A stretch of DNA of 64,000 nt from Rhizoclosmatium globosum (GCA_002104985.1 MCGO01000159.1:1-64000); one strand, 5' to 3'. Positions 1 to 11,690 are shown, counted from the stretch's first letter. Numbers and translations: made by a program. The notes: generated from the sequence alone by a model not told the origin.

Positions 1-421
1 TCACAACCTTCTCTGGACCTAATAGGCGTATATGTCACTGATGGTTCTTCCATCTGAGATTTTCCACCATGCGTCATGTCTGTGCTCATGTTTCTATCAT
101 TTGGTGTTGGTCTTAGTAATGCTTACTCCATTCACCCCAAATTAAAACACTCACTGTGTCCAAACAAGACTAAGTTCACAGAGGACACCAATCTCTCTTC
201 CCTTCAACTGAACACTAACATTTATATGGTGTGTTAGCATATCTGAATCTCAATCAGCACAGTCACATCTCAAAACCAATAAATCAAAAAGAAGACATAC
301 ATGGGAGGCAGATGTATAGGCCTTTGATCGGAAGCAGCGACTCCTGAAATACGAGCTCGAATCGGCTTCTGAATCACGACAAATGTTCAACCCCCCTTGC
401 ACCACCCACATCAGCAGACAT
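1..421 (-). CDS. Velvet-domain protein, N-terminal part, runs off the window edge
   Basis: Minus-strand exons encode the start of a velvet domain, the NF-kappaB-like DNA-binding fold of fungal developmental regulators. At about 330-375 the translation IQKPIRARISG...DQRPIHLPP matches the velvet N-terminal signature QxPxRARxCG...DRRPIxPPP, with Cys replaced by Ser and one Arg by Gln. A phase-2 intron interrupts the codon after LPP; the next exon reads VQLKGREIG...LVWT, followed by another phase-2 intron, as in the neighbouring velvet genes. The only nearby ATG (419-421) is out of frame with IQKP, so either one base is missing near 371-381 or the true start is elsewhere. The C-terminal half lies outside the window. 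The family call is fairly sure; functionality is not. Confidence 0.55.
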
Positions 422-498
422 TAAAACGCTGTAAGACGTAAATGCAATTGGCAAGAAATATTTTATAGTCCTTTTAACTTTTTATTTCGTTTACGCTG

Positions 499-2086
499 TT
501 ATTTTTCTTTATTCGAATCATCGCTATCACTTTCAATACTTTCGCTCGTCTTGTCTCCAGGAATAACACTACTCCTCAGCCGTATTTTAAGACCCTGACG
601 CGCAAGGCATTTGCTAAGAACTGTTGTTTTGGTGATTCCCGGAAAGATTTAGGCGAATACACTTGAAACACTTCCGAGAATGCCATTGCGATCGGAGGCA
701 CACTATTAAGCCGATGCATACTGAATTTAATATTTAGTAAGAAGGACATCATGAGTGCAAAGCAGATGGTGATCGGAGGAGTCACCCTAATCTCGGTCAA
801 GGGAAATGGTCCGTCGCGTTTCCCATAACAGCTCTGCTCTCTATTAATACACTCGCAGAATGCCAATCCTTTTTCCAAATAGCAATTATATCACTTTCGG
901 CGTTTTGAATGATCTGAAGGGATAGATCCGCACAGACGGGGCAAGCCCCGAGTTTCACCCATGACTGTGGACAAGCCCCCCGAAACACTTAAAATATGGC
1001 GGGAAAACAATCAAACTCACAAGTTCATTTCATATAAATCAAACTTGAGTCGATATTTCCCACTACTCCTTACAGCTAGTTCTGGAAACACAAAGTAGAA
1101 CCCCATATCATTATCCGTACCTATCAGTGTGGAGCACACCGACACAAGGGTTCCCATCAGAACTTGTTTTGCGTTGTATCCGAGTGTTGGCTCAACGCTG
1201 TATTGCGCGGCATCGCCCAAGGATGCTGCAGTTGGAATATACTGAAACGATGGGCTATCATGTGACTTTTGAGAATGAGAGAGGTCGAATTGGAAATCTG
1301 TTGACCAAAGAGATGCCAAAAAGAACGAGAGAGGATGTAGAACATGGAGGTGGACCATTGAGTTTTACGCTTTGGATGAGGTCAGCAAAAAACTTAATTT
1401 TGAGACCAAAAACGTGGTAATACATTGGCGGGGGATGAATCGGGCGCCGATCAGAAATGTTATATCCACAGACACGAGCACGTTGTGGTTGTTGAACAAC
1501 TTGAAGTGTGCGGGTGGGTTCCTAGTTTTTACAGTGTGGGTTCAGTAAAACAAAGTGTTTAATTTCGCGGAACCCGCAGCCATGGATCCAACTCTCTCCT
1601 AATGGTACTACATGGACCGGAAATATGGGGCTCCTGTGTCAAAGAAACTATATGTGTTGAGTGACTCACCCCTGATTCTTGCAAATCAGCAACTTTTGGA
1701 TCGATCGAGTTTTCAGCGCACATCTCTCCACCATGACCCGCGCGGCTGGACCCAGTGTCGAAAGAGCCGTGCGACTCCAGCCGGTGTTTGGCCAAGTTCG
1801 GCGCCGCGTTTTCGAAAGACACGATTTGGCACGGGAAAGATGGTTGGGTTGGCGCCGCGTCTTTGAACAACTCGGACGCGGCGGATACTCTTGCACCGCC
1901 AAAGCGTGATGACTCGTCAATCGAATAGTCACGTGACGCGCCTTCAACGGCGGCGGCGGCGCAGAGGAGTGCAGACAAAGGCATCAATGGTTGAGTTCTT
2001 TGAGTGTAGTGTGGTTTGTCAGAAATTTTAAACCCGCGGAACACATCTTGGCACATTGAGGGTAGTGACTTCTTTATTAAGAACAA
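499..2086 (-). CDS. Velvet-domain protein, frame-disrupted (possible pseudogene)
   Basis: Predicted transcription regulator of the velvet family. Pieces in order on the minus strand: a Ser-rich N-terminal exon (1559-2086, start uncertain); LQVVQQPQRARVCG with DRRPIHPPP near 1430-1500; LVLF and ASLWSTDFQF near 1290-1320; FYFVFPELAVRSSGKYRLKF near 1040-1110; and SEVFQVYSPKSF near 640-700, followed in another frame by CLARQGLKIRLR. Two frame breaks are visible: an extra base near 1313-1323, and a missing base near 642-646 where TTTT would restore SPKSFPG. The intron that splits the LWS codon region in its paralogs is absent here, and about 300 bp separate the last two conserved blocks, more than in any paralog. 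The conserved blocks are unmistakable; it is either decaying or badly assembled. Confidence 0.6.
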
Positions 2087-2113
2087 CTGAAAATGCTTGC
2101 TGTTGTCAAGTTG

Positions 2114-3322
2114 CTACAAAGAATCCAACGCATACTTCATCCGGATGTCAACCCCCTGACGTGCAAAACAACGCGACAGCTCCGTTGTATCTGGAACTGC
2201 AGGATAATCTTTCGGTGAGAACACTTGAAATATATCCGAAAAAACGATGGCAGCAGGCGCTTCTTTTCCTCTGTTGAGAATGAATCAATACACTCGTCCT
2301 CATCAACAAAGCAGATCCAAAACTCACCCAGTAGAAAGCTTAAACAGTTCAAACTTGAGACGATAATGCCCACTCGACCGTACGCTCAAGTCATTATACA
2401 CGAAAAAAGTGCCCGGTTTCCTTTCCAAATCCAACAGATTTCGACTGACAGCAATCAAAGGACCCATCAATATCATAGATTTCGAATACGAGTCTGTGAC
2501 TACGACTCGATATAACGGCGGTTTCTGTCCTTCCAGAAGGTCTTCGTCTTCTTCCGTCGGTTCGTACGGTTTGTACATGTGCGACGGTCCTGACTTTTGT
2601 GACAGAGATAGATTGAAGTCGCCGTCCCTGGGTCAGTTCTTTAGTCAGTATCCCAGAAGAGAACAGTCCCACAACACTCACGTTGACCATAACGACGCAA
2701 ACATAACGTAAGAGGCAGCATCAGCGTCGTCAATACCGTGAACTTTGATGCTGTGTAGATGCACGGGAATATACCAGATTAGTTTTCTTTGGTTTCTTTA
2801 CCAATTACCCCCCTCCTCCCCAATCACAAAGAGACTCTCCAATGACTCACATCGGAGGCGGCATTATTGGGCGACGGTCGTGTATACTAAAGCCACAAAC
2901 GCGAGTTCTACGTTGATTGTAGTTGAGATGTGAGTTTGGTGTTTAGGTACAGATTGGCGCGTTGATGAGGTGAGTTGGCCTTCGTACCTGATGGGGTTTT
3001 GTACGATTTCAAGAGAGATTTGGGGTGCCTAAGGTGAGAAGAAAGTCAATTATACAGGTTGAGATATCAAGCTGGGTGGAAAGAAGATACGCACTTGAGG
3101 ATTGGCTGGTGGAGCAGGTTGGTTTGCGTGGTCTGAAAACTCGCTGGCTTCGCTCGGGACTCTGCTTCGGCGCAGTGGCTGACTCATATAAAGTATTTGC
3201 GCTGGTATTAAGGGTGGGTTCTGCAGAGGAAGAGTTGGAGTTGTGGAGCGTGGAAGATGAGGAAGCTCCGTTTTCCGTTTTCCCTTTTGAAACAAATTTT
3301 TGGTTGTATCCTCATTCCTCAC
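2114..3322 (-). CDS. Velvet-domain regulator (complete)
   Basis: An intact velvet gene of about 330 codons in six or so exons. A Pro/Ser-rich N-terminal arm (MRNEDTTKN...) leads into ISLEIVQNPIRTRVCGF, DRRPIMPPP, VMFASLWST, FFVYNDLSVRSSGHYRLKF and FQVFSPKDYPA...CFARQGVDIRMK, which is the full velvet domain in the usual order. Splice joins keep frame throughout; phase-2 introns fall in the Ile codon after PPP and in the Thr codon after LWS. Velvet proteins form homo- and heterodimers that link development, sporulation and secondary metabolism in other fungi; which class (VosA, VelB or VelC) this belongs to needs a tree. It sits head-to-tail with two other velvet genes. Confidence 0.85.
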
Positions 3323-3612
3323 TGGTCTCAGCCGAGGATATTGGCGTACTCTGAGTATTTAGAGGATACATGCTAATCGATGGCGGAGGTTCTTCAAAAC
3401 AGATGTTTCCTGTGTGTCGCATGCGGTTGGTGGGTGTCAAAGACCTTGACAATTCCAACGGTGAGATTCTTTGGTGTCTCATCAACAACACCGCATGGTT
3501 CATCAATGATATTGTGCGTGTATGCATTTGCGAGAACTCTTTTTGTACAAAATCAGGCTCTGATTCATTGAATTTTTCTGAATAAATACGAATAATATTA
3601 TTTGTACATCCA

Positions 3613-4882
3613 TCAATCGTACTCTTCTTCATCTTCATCAATATCATCATCTTCAATAGTCCTCTCGCCAGGTTTCTTTTTCTCGGCCTGTGAGGGCCTG
3701 AGTCTCAATTTCACACCTTGACGAGCAAAGCAGTTACTCAGAGCTGTAGTTTTCGTGATTCCCGGATACGTCTTTGGCGAAAATACTTGAAATACTTCGC
3801 TGACGACAGTAGCAATTGGTGCTGTCTTTGCAGTCTCAGACCTAAGTACTTCCATAAGCAACTATAAATATAAAATCACCACACAACGCTGACCCACATA
3901 AGATATAGATCGAATTTGAGTTTATAAAACCCAGAGGATCGTACAGCGAGATCGTGAAATACGAAAAACAGGCCTCGAGACTTGTCCGTATCCACCAAGG
4001 GTGAACAAATCGCCACTAGTTGACCAGTAAGCATCTGAGAGTTTTGATAAGCTTCGCTTGGAGATACGGCGTAGGTCAACGCTGGATCCGGGATTCTTGC
4101 AGTATTATCCAAACCAGAATCGGCAGCAACAGCTGTGTAAAGAAGAGACGGTCCCTCAATCGACTTGATAGCGTGAGAGAGATTTTGTTGAAGATCTCTA
4201 TTAAAGTGAGTTTCCAAAGACCATGTGTTAGCTTGAATTGGAAGTTGGAACATAAACGTGATTTCTTACTTTGACCAGAGCGATGCGAAGAGAATGTGTT
4301 TACATGCTTCTGCTGTACCAAGTCCATCGATTTTAATTCTATGATTATGTCAGCATCACAGCTGCTTGATAAGCATTCAAGTTGTCGCACTCACACAGGA
4401 GGTGGATGAATACTCCGCCGATCCGCAACAGAGAGACCACAGATACGAGCTCTCTGCGGCTGTTGAATGATGTCGAGCTGAATGCCGGCTCCCGCGTTTC
4501 GGGTTTGGTTGGAGAATTTTCCAACGTTGGACGGTGGGCTCCGCACCTCACTAGCTGCCTCAATAGGACCTGACGAGGCTCCGGCTACATTAGACGCTCC
4601 TTGAAGAGTGTCATTGGAATCGATTCTCTGCAAGAGAGAGTCAGAGATGTAAGTTCAGCTGGGGCGTAAAGGTCTCGGTGGCCTCACCTCAATGTTAGCC
4701 CTCACATCCTCACCCCCTTCAGCTCCCTCCTCACTCGATTGTTCTAGCGATGTCGATGCCTCTAATAGACTTGATAGCAACATGGCTGGAAGCACCGTTG
4801 AGGCGGCAATCTGATTTTTTACGTAGGATTTCCAACAGGTCCAGCCTTCCCACTGTTCGACAAAACACTCGGAACGTTGCAC
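3613..4882 (-). CDS. Velvet-domain regulator with acidic C-terminal tail
   Basis: The exons encode LDIIQQPQRARICG, DRRSIHPPP, HILFASLWSKDLQQN, LFFVFHDLAVRSSGFYKLKF and FQVFSPKTYPG...CFARQGVKLRLR, then a short tail ending in a run of Asp/Glu (DDDIDEDEEEYD). The frame is open across every predicted join. Introns again split the codon after PPP and the codon after LWS at phase 2. The first exon is Ser/Glu-rich and its start is uncertain: the ATG at 4882 or a downstream Met beginning MLLSSLLEAS. It is transcribed divergently from the velvet gene at 7004 across a 2.1 kb gene-free stretch. It is closest in layout to the velvet gene at 22970, whose tail is also acidic. Confidence 0.82.
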
Positions 4883-7003
4883 AAAAGGACCGACACTTCA
4901 TATAATGTTGACTTATCAACTACAGTTGTCGGTTAGTCATGGTATTCATTCCAAACAGCTGTCCGGCCTGAAATCTCGCAGGTGACAAATCAACAACTGG
5001 ATATCTGACCTCACTTCTCTTCGTGCCATCTTTCGATAATTTAAAGCCAGAAACATGAGAGTACTGATCACTTCATAAACTTTCCTTAAACTTTATTTGA
5101 ATCGAGGTATATCAAAGCCCAAGTTTACAGTTACAGCCACATCTCAATATGGATAGTTCATTTTCTCTAGGCGAAGAAATTTGCCCTTGTTTTTCGTCAT
5201 TAGCGTCTCAATCGTCCCCTAAAAAGTGTATCATTCCGCATCTTCCTCAAACAATCTCTTCTTCAACACCCAAACATGATCAGATTCGAATTAACTGGCT
5301 TTTCGACAAATAGAGGTGAATTTTAAGAGAAAAGGGACATCAGATGAGTTCAAAATTAACGTGGGAGGGAAACTGGAGATGGAAGAGTGTGAAGATAATC
5401 AATGACTAGTTCCAAACAAAGAGGCGCAATAATCCACAATGTTCGGGATGAGAAAGAGCAGCTAACGGAAAACAGAGTCTTCGTTTTTGTTGTTCGATGT
5501 GACAATCATAATGGACAATCCTTTGCTCACAACCATCCGATTGCGCCACGACCTTTGTTGCTTTCAATCTACTGAAGATAATATCTGTTCAATTGTCTAT
5601 GGAAGAAGCTTTGCAACGGCGAGCTCAGCATATTTGTCTTGTCCCTGGCTCCGGCACTTGAACCCAACACTTTTCAATGCAGAGTCATAAAAACAAAAGT
5701 CTTAGCCAAGAACGACAGTTTGACTTTTGAATTGTCGGCTCTCTCGTCAACTCGTGAAGAACAAAGTCCAGGTCCCGCGACGTCCTCTCACCATATTTTC
5801 TATTATCTATTACGAGTAAATGAATACAAGGACGTTCAGTTTACTGCTGTATTAGGGCTTATCCTTATGCGGATGTATCCAATGTTTGTCGTTCACAGTA
5901 CTTTCTCCAAAACGTTCCCAAGAATCGATTCATACTTGGGTACTTCTACTTAATGGCGCATTAGAAGCCAAATCTGTGATATCCATGGATATAAGTTGTC
6001 GATGTAAAAGTAAGGTTATAATATATCAATTAGAAGACATATAACTCTATTCCAGCGCTGAAAAGACCCTCGGCCGTATAATGACTATGTCGGCCGTGGC
6101 TCACTTAAGAACAATTTGGAACTTCAATCTCAAATTTTAATTCAATAAACGACACAGCCAGAATAACAGTCGAATTGATCCAGCAATTTACCAATGCGCT
6201 GGTGATTTGATTTAAAGATTCGCGGTCCTGAGTATTCACCAAGCATTACTTGTGTTGTTTTATGGTCATGTATTTAATGGTTCTTGTCGAAACCGAATCG
6301 AAGGTTGGAAACAACAAATTATCAACAGATCGAAATTAATCCATCTGATTCTATGTTTGTAGAATTGATTTATCCACATCCATTCTGGGGCTTGTTGTGT
6401 TGACAAGTTCATTAGAAACGAGTAGGGACTGCCGACTGAAACAGTGCGTTCATGCAGCAACAGCAGAATGTTACGAGAATCGTTTTCCTCTGGCTCATCT
6501 GGTCAAATCGGAGGTATTTGGTGAGTGGCTTACTGGAGTCTGATCCTGACTTTGATTGTTTTCAGAAACCAAAAATTTGAATTGGAGTAATAGCCTCACA
6601 TGTATGATACTTAAGAACTCCTCAAAGCTGCGTATTGAAGTCAAAATTGGACACCTTGTAGCGCAGTCACTCTTACTCTCCAGCTAGACATTGACTTCCA
6701 TTTAAAGCATCTTGTCAAAAGCCAATGGTTCTTACTTAGTCAGAGTGCCGAATAAAATATAAGCTGTAATAAAGGCACAGTTCTGTCAAGCTGCAAATCC
6801 TTTGCTCGTTGTCTTTGGTGCGGGATTTTCTCAATTCTCATAACAAGTCGATAAAAATTACTCGTCCAGCCTCAAGAGATACTGTGGCACTCTGAATCTG
6901 CGATCATAAGTCGCTTTTCTACTTCTACGCCCCTGCTCCACTGAGGCTCAGCCCAACACAGAAAAAAGTGATCCTTATAGACCTAAAGCAAAGCAACTCG
7001 AAT
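4883..7003. other. 2.1 kb gene-free region between divergent velvet genes
   Basis: No convincing coding exon, RNA gene or repeat is visible. Only short ORFs below about 105 codons occur and none shows a recognisable motif. The stretch is AT-rich with scattered TATA-like tracts. It separates the minus-strand velvet genes from the plus-strand pair and is several times longer than typical spacers in this window. Confidence 0.5.
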
Positions 7004-8040
7004 ATGGAGGCCCGACTGCCCCCACACACCGACAAGTTCACCCAAACAGACGCTCCGCTCTTAGATAGGACAGTTTCTTCTCTGGTATGCCTAAGATTCA
7101 TGGAGTGGAGATCTGGGGTCTCAGTCATCCTGCATGCGGCTCTATTTGATTGTTACTGACACTACCTTTGGTAGACCACCGGCACTATGTCTCTAGAGCT
7201 TCTGCAGCAGCCGCACGCTATACGGCAGTCATATGGAAGCGGTAGTCAATGGCGTCCAATGAAGAATGTGCCGATGTTAGTATTGTCGGAGGTTAGCCAA
7301 GCCAACTTATTCAAAAACTACAGCCTAAAGCTAAGTGGGTGCTCGTTTCAAGAAGCAGGATATTTCATTTGCCGACCGACGCTGTGGAGCAGGTATGGAT
7401 TCGCCAACGATGGTCCAAATCACAAAGTAAAGCACCTAACCCACTTCAAATAGCGACGACAAACGTAACATGAGCAACAAGAATCCGCCCTTTCTACATA
7501 TCCCCGTATCAGAGTATACTCTCCTGTCACCAGCAATCCGATCACCACCAATCCCTAGTCACTCCAATTTTCATTCCGACGAACTCAGCAATCCAGACCT
7601 ACCACCATCCCCCGCTTCATCTTCAAAAACTTTGGAACCACGAACAGTCTGCAAAATAGTTCCTTCACCCAACTACAATTTGTCATACAATCTTATCGGC
7701 CAAGACCTCGAGCTTGCCCAAGTCCTGACTGACGTAGAGGGAAATGAGGGAATATTCTTTGTATTTTCTGACCTTTGCGTGAGATGTACAGGGAAATTTC
7801 GACTCCATTTCGATGTGTTTGATGTTCGCCGGTAATTTTTGAGAGTTGGTTGCATATGCTTCACTTTTGACTAACTAATTCGAACATAGCCCTGGACCTG
7901 CCGTTTGCTCTGCAAAGAGTGATGAAATTGAAGTGTTTCGTACGAATCATTTTCCTGGAATGCCGGACACGACGGAATTAAGCAAGTGCTTTGCTCGACA
8001 GGATGTACCCATTAGAATCTCGTTTCAGGGTTCTGGATAA
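7004..8040 (+). CDS. Divergent velvet-domain protein (copy A of a pair)
   Basis: Spliced from about five exons starting MEARLPPHTDKF. The conserved C-terminal half is clearly velvet: GQDLELAQVL, FFVFSDLCVRCTGKFRLHF, then FPGMPDTTELSKCFARQD. The N-terminal half keeps LELLQQP but replaces the usual RARxCG...DRRPIxPPP with RQSYGSG...RPMKNVPI. Introns still split the codon after PI and the codon after LWS at phase 2, so it descends from the same ancestor as the other velvet genes. A Ser/Pro-rich insert lies between the two halves. Because the replaced residues lie in the region implicated in DNA contact in velvet proteins, altered DNA binding or a partner role is possible; that is inference. An upstream Met at 6968 is an alternative start. 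Confidence 0.75.
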
Positions 8041-8379
8041 AGCTTACTCAGTTATAGTGAGAGTGATACGTGCTCTTTAACTTGCACTTCTACTTGGACT
8101 CTGTATCATTTTGTTTATTTTCGCACCTGTGCGTATCTGTATCTTATTTGTATATATGGCATGACCGATGCCCTGATCATTTATTATTAAAGGCATTTGT
8201 TGATAGGACAGGCTTTGCTTTGCGTGGTAGCCTCCCCGACAGTTGGCTTTTGTGTGTCTAACAAGATTTTATCCTGCTCAGCTTTGGTTCATCCTGGGGT
8301 CTGCGGCTCGTATCTGGCCCCGACTCATTACTGATCATATAGTCTTCTCTTATTTGTACACTGTTGGGTCCAACGTCAA

Positions 8380-9389
8380 ATGTCGGACTGTATATTGAAG
8401 GCGCCTCCAGTGTTTTCGGATGGAAAGGCAGGACAAGACGATAGCAAGGAAACAGCCGATTCATTAATATTGGTATGATTAATTTTGTATTGAATGATTT
8501 GTGTTGCATTCGCCTTCAAAGGTGATCTTAGACTCAATCACAAACAGGGGATGCCCCCAACCATGGAGATCATTCAACAACCTACCGTCGCAAGGCAATC
8601 CTATGGAAGCGATAGGAAGGAATATAGGCCAGTCAAGAATGTACCAATGTGAGTGTAAGCATGCGGAGTATACTGCTTCTTTGTCATGGTTCGTCATGTC
8701 ACTCATCACCATCGTAGAATAAAGCTGCATGGATGCCCTTTTGATAAAGCTGGTTATTATGTCTGTCGTTCGACGTTGTGGACGAAGTAAGCTGGCTTAC
8801 ATTGAAAGTGAAACCTGAAATCTTGTCAATTAGCGATGGCCGCACGAATGTAACAAAAGGGCCCGCTACTTATGAATATATACCAAAGAAATCCACGCTA
8901 CCAACTCCTGGTAGCTCTCTCATGGATCTTTTGAATCCAGACTCTCTACCCACCATTTCTGCCACTGCGACTTCAGATACCCCACACCTCTACCACGTTC
9001 TCCCTCCACCAGAAACAAACAGTAACATTGTCGGCCAAGACATTGTCGAAGCTCAAATTCTCAAAGACACAGTTGGCGTCGAAGGCGTTTATTTCGTATT
9101 TCCCAATATATGCTTACGAATGCCAGGGACATTCCGCCTGAAGTACGAAATGTATGATATCAGAACCGAGTAAGTACCATTCTTGTGACTGTTGTCATCC
9201 TTGGCAGGGTTGAACTGACATTTTGTGTCTAAATTATGCAGACGGTCTGGACCAATTGGATCAATTATGGGAGATGAAATCACTGTTTATAGGCCTGGGC
9301 CTTCAATTATGCCGGCCACGTCTGACCTAAGTTATTGCTTTTTGGAACAAGGAGTTCCAATCAAGAGACCAACGTTCAATGATGGATGA
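8380..9389 (+). CDS. Divergent velvet-domain protein (copy B of a pair)
   Basis: The exons encode MSDCILKAPPVF, then MEIIQQPTVARQSYGSD, RPVKNVPI, YYVCRSTLWT, IVGQDIVEAQIL, VYFVFPNICLRMPGTFRLKY and a degenerate C-terminal block, TSDLSYCFLEQGVPIKR, in place of the usual CFARQG. It shares with the gene at 7004 the RQSYGS and KNVPI replacements and the intron positions, so the two form a diverged tandem pair on the plus strand. The first exon was assigned because a GTATGA donor and a CACAAACAG acceptor join it in frame; starting at the Met of MPPTMEII is the alternative. Confidence 0.72.
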
Positions 9390-9598
9390 TGGATCCATAA
9401 CATGGAGAGCTTGTGATGCATATTTTTAATGGGACTGTACGATGGGGATATTGCTAATTCGCAAACAAAGTTAAAGCACTCTATCTATAGGTGTGAGTAC
9501 AATTAAACGACCTTGTAGAATATATTCCGACGACAAATGAAAAAGGTTGAATGAGTTAAGCGATCAATATTATCGGACGTTGTTCAAATTCAGACACC

Positions 9599-9911
9599 AT
9601 GCATAATCAAAATTCGAGCCAAGGAAAGGACGAAGAAACTCATCCGAAAACCACGTCTCTCGTTCAAAGACGCAATCAACCGCCGAGCAAACCATTTCGA
9701 AGAAGGCCAAGACTCCGTGTTCGCCCAGTGCCTGGAAACAGTTAGTTTACATGAAGATATCAACTGACCCGTTATTTGAGAAGCCCGAGCTGAGCCAAGC
9801 ATCCAATCAACCCAGAGAGACTTGCCGCTCATCAAGGCCCAGAATCCAACGTGGACGCGGAAAGAAATGACGGCGGCCGTCGGAGCGACTTGGAAACCTT
9901 TGTTTGAGTGA
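9599..9911 (+). CDS. Small HMG/YABBY-like protein
   Basis: Two exons are inferred around an intron starting GTTAGT near 9741 and ending in AG near 9780. The second exon ends LIKAQNPTWTRKEM, TAAVGATWKPLFE and a stop, which resembles the C-terminal helices of HMG-box/YABBY-type domains (IKAxNPxxxxKEAFxxAAxxWK). The first exon in the joined frame is short and very basic (many Arg and Pro). Another frame of exon 1 also looks protein-like (KERTKKLIRKPRLSF), so the start and first exon are not settled. If real, it is a roughly 90-residue nuclear DNA-binding protein. Confidence 0.35.
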
Positions 9912-10034
9912 GAGACCTTCGACGTGACTCGATTCGTTCACAATGCAATAAGCCAAGTTCACTCTTTACTCGTTTTCTGATCAATAAAACTTATTAAACT
10001 GTTCCTGCCACAGCCACTGTCTCCTGCGAATCGA

Positions 10035-11463
10035 TTACCTTCTCTGCTGAACCTTTTCTGTTCTTGACACCCCTAAGCCATTACAATCCGAACACGTCAC
10101 ACAACTCACGCACGCGCCTTGCATCGCGTTTCGGCAAGAGTACGGGTCGCCTGGATGTACAAATCCAAGTGAGTGACATTGTGTACAAGAGTCCCCTTCC
10201 ATTTGCACACCCGTTCCAACACACTGTGAACAAGCCAATCCTTCAACATTTCCCTTTCCTTCACATCGAAGACAGCTTGAACGCTGCTTCCCATTTACTA
10301 TAACTGTACTGACTTCCTTTTCGCGCTTAATTGATGTCTTGCGACTGTGTTTTCTCTTTTGACGGATGAAGTCCTCTTTGAGGGACAGGAGCTGGTGATG
10401 TTCGTCAGTTAACTTTTTCCACGACTGTCCGTCTGGTCAACAACAAACCTGGCTTCTCACTGGATGTCTCATTGATTACTTCTTCTCCGCCACGTTTCTT
10501 AAATTCTTCCACGCGAGACTTTACAGTTCCAACCTTCGGTGCGGCACCAAGTTTCTTGACTAGGAGCGGATTCAACTCGTTATGAACAGCTTCAGTTTCT
10601 GAAGCTCTCAGTTTTGGAACATAGTCTTCAAACTTTGGTGCAATAAATGCTGTTGAAGATCGACGATCTTTAAGGTCTGATTCGCGAGTCCTTTCGTGCT
10701 TGCTATAACTGTTTCGAACATATGGAGTTGCTCCGCCTGATCCACCAGTCGATACGCGTAAGGATTGCTTTATATTATGTTGCTGCTGTGGTGGTTGATC
10801 CAACTGACTCAATGAATATTGCAAGCTTGCAAGCCGGCTTGTAGTTTCAGTTATGAAAGGCTCCAAGCGATTCAAGACCAATTCTGCAGTCGCATGAGCA
10901 AGTTTCTTTGTCGCGTCATCTAGGCCATCAACTATCGCGTTGGCGTTGGCTTTCTCATTTCTGGAGAGCACGACAGAAGGAGTGGTTGTCGTTTGTAGGT
11001 TGGAAGACGCGCTTTGTGCTCTGCTTCGTCGTTTTGTAAAGCTGGCTGATCGTCTGAGCTCAGATCCAGGAACTTCTGGTTCTTCACCGACTTCTGAAAT
11101 TGCTGCTGGTATAGCAGCCACATCAAGTGTTTTCGAGACGCGGTAAGAAGAGAATGAAGACGTCGGAATTTCAGGCGTGATAACATCAAGTTGCTGTTGG
11201 TTGTTGACGACTTGGCTGGTCCTTTGTGATGTAGCTGCAAAAGACTGGACACTGTAAGAAGTTCGAGTTGTCGATACCTTTGAAATGGAGTCAAGAGATG
11301 TTCGGGATTGAAGTAATACGATCGATAATGGCTTGTCGTCGTCATCGGAGTCTTCTGCAGTCTTCCTTGCACACAGAATCTGTGACAGAGGTAAATCATC
11401 GTCCTGCCCAACTTTCGACGTTATCGCTTGAGTTGATTCTCCGCCTTCAAGTGTCGATGCCAT
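10035..11463 (-). CDS. Ser-rich protein with C-terminal Cys-rich zinc-ribbon-like domain
   Basis: The main exon (about 350 codons, MASTLEGGEST...) is Ser/Thr/Gln-rich and of no known family. After a probable intron (about 10317-10408, donor GTTAAC) the C-terminus is CLRCEGKGN, ACSQCVGTGV, SCTQCHSLGFVHP, YSCR, CVSCVTCSDCNGLGV. This is a run of CxxC pairs with GxG turns, like the DnaJ Cys-rich or RING-less zinc ribbons. The same CxxC-x-SLG(F/Y)xHP...YSCR...CxxCxxCxxCxGxG signature occurs twice in the gene at 13558-15805, so the two are paralogs 2 kb apart, separated by the chitinase. The role is unknown; zinc binding is inferred from the cysteine spacing. Confidence 0.6.
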
Positions 11464-11682
11464 TTTGAATCTGTTTCCTTAGAGATTTTCATTTGTGAAA
11501 ATCGCAAACAAAGATTCCACCTCTCTGAAATATATCTCCTCATAACACTCGTTTACGCCAACAGAAATGAAAGAAGAGATTGATCGCATTTTTGGAAGCT
11601 GATGGAAAGCTTCAAGTCACAACCATTTGCATGACACGAACGTGACCATCACCATCCGTTCGCCACGTGATCAAGTGCCACT

Positions 11683-11690
11683 GCTATAAA
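11683..11690 (+). promoter_or_regulatory. TATA-like element upstream of the chitinase
   Basis: CTATAAAT lies about 50 bp upstream of the chitinase ATG, a sensible distance for a TATA box in a fungal gene with a short leader. It is supported by sequence only. Confidence 0.35.

Noticed and set aside
680..1020. Mobile element inserted in the disrupted velvet gene
   Set aside because: No terminal repeats, target duplication or transposase-like ORF is visible in the extra 300 bp.
6440..6560. A possible velvet exon remnant reading IVFLWLIWSNR
   Set aside because: Only a vague likeness to the FASLWS block; no other velvet motif lies near it in frame.
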